DNA of 37,544 nt from a bacterium (GTDB taxonomy: Bacteria; UBA6262; WVXT01): the NCBI GenBank assembly GCA_035530055.1, contig DATKVN010000009.1:1-37544 (forward strand). The letters run 5' to 3'. Below, piece after piece: positions 32,508-37,544 of this stretch. The position numbers and the translations under genes are program-made. The notes beneath the pieces are model-generated. The model worked only from the letters and a program-made list of their open reading frames with translations, had not been told where the DNA came from and made no database searches. Every line of letters begins with the position of its first letter. The stretch's first letter is position 1.

Positions 32508-33728
32508 TCATTGATATCTGTTTTGAATTAACCCTGTCCCTTTATTTAACATCTCAAGAAAAGTCTCCACAACTTTCGGATCGAACTGCGTTCCACTATT
32601 TTCTCTCAACTCTTTAATTGCTCTCTCTTTAGAATATGCTTTCCTATACGGTCTTTCTGATAACATAGCATCAAAGGCATCAGCTACAGCCATTATCCTT
32701 GCTCCTATATCTATTTCCTCATCTCTGTAGTGGCTGGGATAACCTTTCCCATCATATCTTTCGTGATGCTGCTTGACCATATCAATTACTCCGTTAAGGA
32801 AAACAATCAGAGGAGCCAGTATTTCAGCGCCTTTAACCGAATGGAGCTTTATTTCTTCCCATTCTTCATCAGTTAATTTATCGGGCTTGAGAAGGATAAA
32901 GTCGTGCACTCCAATCTTACCAATATCGTGTAAATGGGAAGCCTGCCTGATAAGCTCTACCCGCTCAGGAGGGAGTTTCATCGCTTCAGCAATAGCTACA
33001 GCGTATTCAGCCACCATCTCCGAATGTCTCCTGGTATAATGGTCACGCGCATCGATAGTAGCTGCTAAGGTGGTAATGGTGCGCATATAAAGATTGCTTA
33101 AACTCTTGTAAAGTCTAACATTTTCGATAACTATAGCCACCTGAGCAGCTATCTGCTTGAGCAATCGAAAGTCTTCCTGATTAAAGATTCTTCTCGACTT
33201 TTTATTGTTTACATTGATAACTCCTATAACCTTATCCTTTATAGCCAAAGGAACACTCATTAGAGATTTATTATAATACTTCTCCTCACTTCTCTTAGCA
33301 AAGTGAGTCTCTTTCTCAATATTTTTCACCAAAATTGGCCTATTATGTTTTACTACCCAGCCCGAAATCTTATTTCCCACTTCAAGTTCTGTCTCCTTCA
33401 AAATTTTTTGTTCCAGTCCCTTAGCACATTCAACTGACAACTTGCCAGTCTTATCATTTATTAAGAGGATAGAGCATATTTTCACGTTCAGAATCGAACC
33501 CACCTTTTCCACGATTACCTTTAAAACATCCTCCATCTTCAACTTATTTGAAACATCTCTTTCTATCCTGTAGAGAAAAGATAGTGCCTTCGTCTTCTGA
33601 CTCACTTTTCTTGATAACTCTTTCCTGAGTTCTATCAGCTTACTATTGGTATTAACCAACTCCGAGGTCTTCTCTCCCAACTCTTCTCCCAGCTCTCTTA
33701 TTCTTCTGGCTAAATCTTCCTTCCCCAT
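32508..33728 (-). CDS. GAF/HD-GYP cyclic-di-GMP phosphodiesterase
   Basis: HD-GYP proteins hydrolyse c-di-GMP. The 406-aa cytosolic protein has an N-terminal coiled coil (about 5-55), a GAF sensor domain (about 65-205, with VIEKVGSILNVKICSILLIN and MSVPLAIKDKVIGVINVNN), and an HD-GYP domain. The last has HYTRRHSEMVAEYA, LHDIGKIGV, KLHSVKGAEIL, QHHERYDGKGYP and MAVADAFDAML, with all metal and GYP motifs present. I place the start at the ATG at 33728, which has GAGGAG 6 nt upstream; an upstream frame (to 33797) runs through the terminator hairpin. It is divergent from the PorV-like gene and shares a TTTAC-boxed promoter region with it. Confidence 0.92.
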   Translation of the reverse strand: MGKEDLARRIRELGEELGEKTSELVNTNSKLIELRKELSRKVSQKTKALSFLYRIERDVSNKLKMEDVLKVIVEKVGSILNVKICSILLINDKTGKLSVECAKGLEQKILKETELEVGNKISGWVVKHNRPILVKNIEKETHFAKRSEEKYYNKSLMSVPLAIKDKVIGVINVNNKKSRRIFNQEDFRLLKQIAAQVAIVIENVRLYKSLSNLYMRTITTLAATIDARDHYTRRHSEMVAEYAVAIAEAMKLPPERVELIRQASHLHDIGKIGVHDFILLKPDKLTDEEWEEIKLHSVKGAEILAPLIVFLNGVIDMVKQHHERYDGKGYPSHYRDEEIDIGARIMAVADAFDAMLSERPYRKAYSKERAIKELRENSGTQFDPKVVETFLEMLNKGTGLIQNRYQ

Positions 33729-33779
33729 TACTGACTCCTCGTAGAAACCCTCCCTCAAAAATTCCCTCACCTGAAAAAT

Positions 33780-33824
33780 AAAAAACCGAATTACCAAACC
33801 TTAATAATCTTTGATAATTCGGCT
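33780..33824 (-). terminator. Intrinsic terminator in the HD-GYP leader
   Basis: On the minus strand AGCCGAATTATC pairs with GGTAATTCGGTT (12 bp with two G-U pairs), then six T. Layout matches the riboswitch terminator at 2489-2535, including the AGCC start and GGTAA partner. It lies about 50 nt before the start codon. Confidence 0.72.
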
Positions 33825-33919
33825 ATAATCTATTTTTTGAACTCATGGCCCCTCTCCTAGTAAAACTAGATAGAAGTCGACTTTTATTCCCCGGCGCACA
33901 CTCCTCCTCTTTTTCTTCT
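33825..33919 (-). ncRNA. Structured leader, possible degenerate c-di-GMP-type riboswitch
   Basis: Upstream of the terminator a hairpin TCTAGT/ACTAGG and a helix GGCCATGA/TTATAGCC can form, placed like P2 and P3 of GEMM-I. The GGCAAAC and GNRA-loop landmarks are missing, so ligand identity is not supported by sequence. Only the position and terminator geometry suggest a regulatory RNA. Confidence 0.3.
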
Positions 33920-33925
33920 AAAAAG

Positions 33926-33977
33926 TTTATATCCAAAATATAACATTTGTGTAAAGAAATTGTAAATTTTTTGTAAA
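33926..33977 (-). promoter_or_regulatory. HD-GYP promoter with three 11-bp-phased TTTAC boxes
   Basis: On the minus strand TTTAC occurs at 33977, 33966 and 33955, exactly 11 bp apart. A weaker GTTAT is at the next phase (33944), then a -10-like TATAAA (33931-33926) follows 8 nt later. This resembles the TTAAC arrays of the two PorV-like promoters. Confidence 0.55.
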
Positions 33978-34000
33978 TTTTCCCAGAACCCACTTAGGAA

Positions 34001-34054
34001 TTAACAAAAAATTAACATTTTCTTAACCTATTCATAACATAACCCGTGTATAAT
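34001..34054 (+). promoter_or_regulatory. PorV-like promoter with four 11-bp-phased TTAAC boxes
   Basis: TTAAC at 34001, 34012 and 34023 and ATAAC at 34034 are exactly 11 bp apart. A perfect -10 TATAAT (34049-34054) starts 10 nt after the last box, the same spacing as at 2758-2822. TCTTAACCTATTCATAACAT here matches TCTTAACCTATCCATAACAT there with one difference. Confidence 0.75.
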
Positions 34055-34086
34055 ATTATTGGAACGAGAAAATGGAGACAGGTGAA

Positions 34087-35226
34087 ATGAAAAAAGAGAG
34101 ATTATTGATGGTATTGTTATTATGTTTGCTATTTGGAACCAGAGTGGCATTAGCAAAAGCAGTGACAGGAGTGGCAATTGTAAACCAGGCAATAGGGGTG
34201 AGGCAATTGGGTATGGGAGAAGTAGCCACAGGTCTATCAGATGATGCAGCAGCTATGTATTATAACCCGGCAGGTATTGCCACAGTAAGGAACATAGAAC
34301 TTAATGCCATGTATCATCAAAACATAATTGATACACGCAATGAAGCGCTAAACCTGGTTTATCCCTTGAAGGGAGGGCTACTCTTAGGTAACGAAGCAAG
34401 TATCGGCATAGGAGTACTTGCCTATCAAGGAGGAGATTTTGAGTGGATTCAGTTAAATCCAGATGAAACAATAAAGTCGAGGGAAACATTAAAAGCAGAG
34501 AGCGACTATCAGATAGGGCTATGTTACGCTCAAGAGATAGCCAGGTTTTCAGGAAATACCTATGCAGGAGTAATGGTGAAGTGGATTCAATCAACATTAG
34601 TGGAGGAATACAAAGCAGGGGCATTGGGGATAGATGTGGGAGTTTTGCATAAGGTAGGAGGGTTGGGCCTGGGAGTGGCGCTACAGAACATGGGGACAGG
34701 AATGAAGTTCATAGAGGAAGCAGATAGTCTGCCCCTTACCATAAGATTAGGAGGAAGTTATGAGAAAAAGATAGGCAGGATAGTAAAGATGGTAGTAGGG
34801 ATAGATGGAATAAAGGTACTGAAGGACGATATCAGATACAACTTAGGAGGGGAATGCTGGATAGGGGATATGTTAGGGATAAGAGGAGGGTATAAGATAA
34901 ATGATGACAACAAGGTTAGTATAGGAGCAAGTATAAGGTATAAATGGGTGCAGTTGGATTACGGGTATAGGATGATGGATGTATTGGACAATACCCACCA
35001 GGTGGCAATCACCTTACGCATGGGCTCTCCTGAGACAAGTAAAAAAGCAAAAGTGAGGCAGATGAAAAAGCATTACATAAGAGCAACGACGTATTACAAG
35101 AAAAGGATGTATAAAGAAGCGATAGTGGAGTGGGAGAAGGTATTAAAGATAGACCCGAATCATAAACAATCAAAAGAAGCGATAGAGAAAGCAAAAAAGA
35201 AAATGGAACAGACGGCAAAGAAATGA
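34087..35226 (+). CDS. PorV/UPF0164-like outer-membrane beta-barrel with C-terminal TPR (second copy)
   Basis: The 379-aa paralogue of the gene at 1279 starts MKKERLLMVLLLCLLFG with cleavage after VALA. GGAG lies 9 nt before this ATG; an ATG 15 nt upstream is also open. The PorV signature is GVRQLGMGEVATGLSDDAAA then MYYNPAGIA. Alternating beta strands follow (GLGVALQNMGTGMKF, LTIRLGGSYEKK, LGIRGGYK). A TPR-like tail (about residues 325-370: YIRATTYYKKRMYKEAIVEWEKVLKIDPNHKQ) closes it. It is 13 bp upstream of a secreted glycosidase-like gene with a FlgD/T9SS-like C-terminal domain, so the pair may act as export factor and cargo (inference). Promoter boxes as for the first copy. Confidence 0.82.
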   Translation: MKKERLLMVLLLCLLFGTRVALAKAVTGVAIVNQAIGVRQLGMGEVATGLSDDAAAMYYNPAGIATVRNIELNAMYHQNIIDTRNEALNLVYPLKGGLLLGNEASIGIGVLAYQGGDFEWIQLNPDETIKSRETLKAESDYQIGLCYAQEIARFSGNTYAGVMVKWIQSTLVEEYKAGALGIDVGVLHKVGGLGLGVALQNMGTGMKFIEEADSLPLTIRLGGSYEKKIGRIVKMVVGIDGIKVLKDDIRYNLGGECWIGDMLGIRGGYKINDDNKVSIGASIRYKWVQLDYGYRMMDVLDNTHQVAITLRMGSPETSKKAKVRQMKKHYIRATTYYKKRMYKEAIVEWEKVLKIDPNHKQSKEAIEKAKKKMEQTAKK

Positions 35227-35239
35227 TAGGAAAGAAAAG

Positions 35240-37141
35240 ATGAAAACAAAATTACACATACTCTTTATCATAGCTTTAAGCCTGCTGTGGCTGATATTGC
35301 CGCAAGTTGTGTGTCGGGGCCCAACCTATTATCTTGATGCTGCAAATGGTAATGATAGCAATATGTATGAAGTCTATAGCGTAGATGATGCTGGTAACAA
35401 GAGTGTGTCAGCGGAAATAGGGGCCTTTTCTACCGCATCAGATTCTCACAATATAACAATTGGTCCTAACAATGAATTAATAATAGGCGGAGAAAAGTTC
35501 TTTCCGATATTTGTCTGGAATCAGAGGATTTCAGGATTAAATTATCTCAAAAATTTGGGCATAAATACTATAGTAGGTTACGACGGCGGTGATGGACCTG
35601 TCATTAATTGGCTTGACGCAGGACAGGCAAGAGGTATTTATATGGTACCTCACGTTAATTACCTTGATGCAACTACAGCAGACCATCCCGCATTGTTAGC
35701 AGCGCTTATTTGTCACGAACCTGAGTTAGGATCAGCAGGCCCAAAGGAATATCCAAGTGAAATACAAGCGAGAGAAGATAATTTCAAAAGCCAATTTCCG
35801 GGAATACCAACGATTAATTTACTTACAGCATGCTTTTATGATTATTACAGATCTCGTATCTCATGGATGAACGGAGATTATTCTTGGTATGACCAGTATA
35901 TGGCACTGGGAGATATAATATCTTATGACCATTACCCCATAACAGGGTGGAATAAACCGGAAAGAATATATGAGCTTGGAGCAGCAACCAATGAGGCTTA
36001 TGTTGCTTATCTGTCTAAAAGTAAACCCGTCTGGCCAATCATTGAGGCCTCGGATCAAGACCTAAGCTGGACAGCTCCTGAAACAAGAGGTCCTTATGAT
36101 TATGAGATGAGGGCAGAAGCCTGGCTATCGATCGTGAATGGAGCAAAAGCAATTGGCTACTTTACAATAGCATTCAACCCATTTAGTTACAATAGGTTAA
36201 CTCCACAAATAGAGGCTGAGATGATCAGAACAAATTCACAGATCACTGGTTTGAAGGACATCGTCTTAGCAGAAGACCCAACAGATGTCAGTGTAAATGT
36301 CACCGCAACAAATGGTTTAACCGTTCAAACAATGGTCAAGAAATATAATAATAAGATTTACATTTTTGCTGTTGAAGGTGACAGTAGTTACGATTATACT
36401 GACAGGAAAAGCGGTGTTGCTACATTTACCGTAAACAGAATCCTCCAAGATGCTTATGTTACTGTCTATGATGAATCAAGAGCATTGCAAGCAACAGGCA
36501 ATAACTTTACAGACACATTTGACGAATTAGGAGTGCATATTTATATAACCGATTTGGGTAGCCCCGTAAATCAGGCTCCCACAGCCAACGCTGGATCGGA
36601 CCAGACGCTAATTGACGAAGACAACGATGGAGAAGAGCAGGTCACCCTTGACGGCTCAGCTTCACGAGACCCGGATGGTACAATTGTAAGCCTTATCTGG
36701 AGTGAAGGCAATTCACAGCTTGCTAATGGTATAAATCCAACGGTAACCCTATCCACTGGAGAACATTTAATTACACTAACTGTCGCCGATGATGGAGGGT
36801 TAACAGATACTGATACAGTAACCATTAAAGTGTTAAGAGAAGATAAAGAATTCGGAGAACTACCAGCAGATTGTTATAACAATCTGTTTAATCCATTAAA
36901 AGGAGAAAAAGCAATAATCGTAGTGGAATTATCAAAACAAGCTCAGGTAAGATTAGATCTTTATAATGCAAGAGGCCACAGAATAAGAGAACTCGCAAAT
37001 GAAGAAAAAGAAGCAGGGACACACAAGTACTACTGGGATGGTAGAAGTGGCAATGGCGATGTCGTTGGTTCTGGATTATATTTTGTCCATATACAGGTGG
37101 GAGACTATAAGAAGACAAAGAAGATTGTTGTGGTGAAGTGA
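35240..37141 (+). CDS. Secreted glycosidase-like protein with PKD and FlgD/T9SS-like C-terminal domain
   Basis: The 633-aa protein starts with a signal peptide (about 1-26). Residues 29-41 (YYLDAANGNDSN) look like the start of a parallel beta-helix protein. They run straight into an FN3-type end (YEVYSVDDAGNKSVSA, 44-59). A TIM-barrel-like domain (about 72-440) begins IIGGEKFFPIFVW and contains HPALLAALICHEPELG (E160 may be catalytic), IISYDHYPITGW and VWPIIEAS, glycoside-hydrolase-like but of unassigned family. Then comes a PKD domain (about 446-532, ANAGSDQTL, DGSASRDPDG). Last is a C-terminal domain (about 545-633) with VRLDLYNARGHRIREL, YYWDGRSGNG and SGLYFVHIQVG, like FlgD Ig and type IX sorting domains. 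It lies 13 bp after the PorV-like gene. Confidence 0.8.
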   Translation: MKTKLHILFIIALSLLWLILPQVVCRGPTYYLDAANGNDSNMYEVYSVDDAGNKSVSAEIGAFSTASDSHNITIGPNNELIIGGEKFFPIFVWNQRISGLNYLKNLGINTIVGYDGGDGPVINWLDAGQARGIYMVPHVNYLDATTADHPALLAALICHEPELGSAGPKEYPSEIQAREDNFKSQFPGIPTINLLTACFYDYYRSRISWMNGDYSWYDQYMALGDIISYDHYPITGWNKPERIYELGAATNEAYVAYLSKSKPVWPIIEASDQDLSWTAPETRGPYDYEMRAEAWLSIVNGAKAIGYFTIAFNPFSYNRLTPQIEAEMIRTNSQITGLKDIVLAEDPTDVSVNVTATNGLTVQTMVKKYNNKIYIFAVEGDSSYDYTDRKSGVATFTVNRILQDAYVTVYDESRALQATGNNFTDTFDELGVHIYITDLGSPVNQAPTANAGSDQTLIDEDNDGEEQVTLDGSASRDPDGTIVSLIWSEGNSQLANGINPTVTLSTGEHLITLTVADDGGLTDTDTVTIKVLREDKEFGELPADCYNNLFNPLKGEKAIIVVELSKQAQVRLDLYNARGHRIRELANEEKEAGTHKYYWDGRSGNGDVVGSGLYFVHIQVGDYKKTKKIVVVK

Positions 37142-37244
37142 TGCACATAGAGCATGAACCAGAACAAAGTTCGGTCGGCGGTTAGCGAAAATGAGTAATT
37201 TGGAAAGAATCGAAAACATAAAATTGAACACCGAGCATAGGTAA
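37142..37244 (+). other. Spacer before third secreted-protein gene
   Basis: About 100 bp. No promoter boxes of the TTAAC type and no terminator hairpin are seen, so the next gene is probably read through from upstream. Confidence 0.5.
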
Positions 37245-37259
37245 ATGGGGGCGGGTAAA

Positions 37260-37544
37260 ATGAAAAAAGAGAGATTATTGATGACAGAAGACAGAAAACA
37301 GAAAACTTGTAAGAAGCATTTTCTCGCTACTCGCTACTCGCTACTCGCTACTCGCTACTTTAATCTTAATATGGTTTCTACTGCCCCAGACTGTGGTCTT
37401 GGCATATACTATTACCGCATCTGCGGGCGCTGGCGGAAGTATTAGTCCCAGTGGAGCGGTATCGGTAAATGACGGTGCAGATGTCACCTTCACTATCATG
37501 CCGGACAACGGTTATGTGGTTGCTGATTTAGCAATTGGAGGGTT
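37260..37544 (+). pseudogene. Third secreted-protein gene, frameshifted at a heptamer repeat, partial
   Basis: It starts MKKERLLM, sharing its first 8 codons and upstream bases with the gene at 34087. It then enters a 7-bp tandem repeat. In the current frame it stops at 37445. One frame over, the sequence reads TLILIWFLLPQTVVLAYTIT then ASAGAGGSISPSGAVSVNDG and runs open to the right edge; this is a signal-peptide core and the start of a repetitive beta-rich secreted domain. No normal start codon exists in that frame after its stop at 37282. Loss of one heptamer (or gain of two) would join the frames. It may be a phase-off contingency gene rather than a dead one. Confidence 0.7.
37324..37358 (+). 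repeat. Five TCGCTAC heptamers
   Basis: TCGCTAC is repeated exactly five times, preceded by an ACAGAAGACAGAAAACAGAA run (37284-37303) also of tandem type. It sits between start codon and signal-peptide core of the third secreted-protein gene. Seven bp is not a multiple of three, so copy change shifts frame. Confidence 0.93.

Noticed and set aside
33729-33797. Longer N-terminus for the HD-GYP protein
   Set aside because: These codons run through the terminator hairpin, while the ATG at 33728 has an ideal ribosome site.
37245-37445. 66-residue independent protein
   Set aside because: Its second half is the out-of-frame reading of a signal peptide and secreted domain; better explained as a frameshifted larger gene.

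Overview
The window looks like chromosomal DNA from a low-to-moderate GC, diderm, uncultured-type bacterium. An outer membrane is implied by two PorV/UPF0164-like beta-barrel proteins and by secreted proteins, one with a FlgD-like/type IX (T9SS)-like C-terminal domain. The housekeeping gene order is reminiscent of Bacillota: ispE-spoVG-glmU-prs-ctc(rplY)-pth, and rpsF-ssb-rpsR-rplI-dnaB. There is also a pyrR-led pyrimidine operon with a class 1B PyrD/PyrK pair. I cannot fix the phylum from sequence alone; Aerophobota, Omnitrophota or a neighbouring candidate phylum would fit.

Layout. Positions 1-2822 (minus strand) hold a PorV-like gene followed by a secreted BACON/Ig-repeat protein that runs off the left edge. 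They are preceded by a c-di-GMP-I-type riboswitch, a terminator and a promoter carrying five TTAAC boxes at exact 11-bp steps. Positions 2879-32246 are an almost entirely minus-strand housekeeping block: M23 peptidase, rsmA, pdxA, HpcH/HpaI aldolase, alr, dnaB, rplI, rpsR, ssb, rpsF; ychF, hppA, DUF502, an ArsB/NhaD-type permease; pth, rplY, prs, glmU, tRNA-Gln, spoVG, ispE, a TPR protein; DUF1015; and pyrE-F-D-K-C-B-R. Positions 32508-33728 encode a GAF/HD-GYP phosphodiesterase (minus strand). It is divergent from 34087-37544 (plus strand), which holds a second PorV-like gene, a glycosidase-like protein with PKD and FlgD-like domains, and the start of a third secreted protein. That last gene is frameshifted at a five-copy 7-bp tandem repeat.

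Intergenic spacers are crowded with short palindromic repeats, many ending GTAG...CTAC and some nested in one another. Several abut genes and supply their stop codons (pdxA, the aldolase, the permease, DUF1015). A 134-bp MITE-like element encodes the last seven residues and stop of alr.

The most interesting proposal is a dispersed surface-export regulon. Two modules of PorV-like barrel (with C-terminal TPR) plus secreted cargo share an 11-bp-phased promoter architecture with each other and, in a variant form, with the divergent HD-GYP gene. Control also involves a c-di-GMP-type riboswitch and a terminator of matching layout in the HD-GYP leader. The promoter boxes, terminators, repeats and frames are read directly from sequence; the export and regulatory links are inference.
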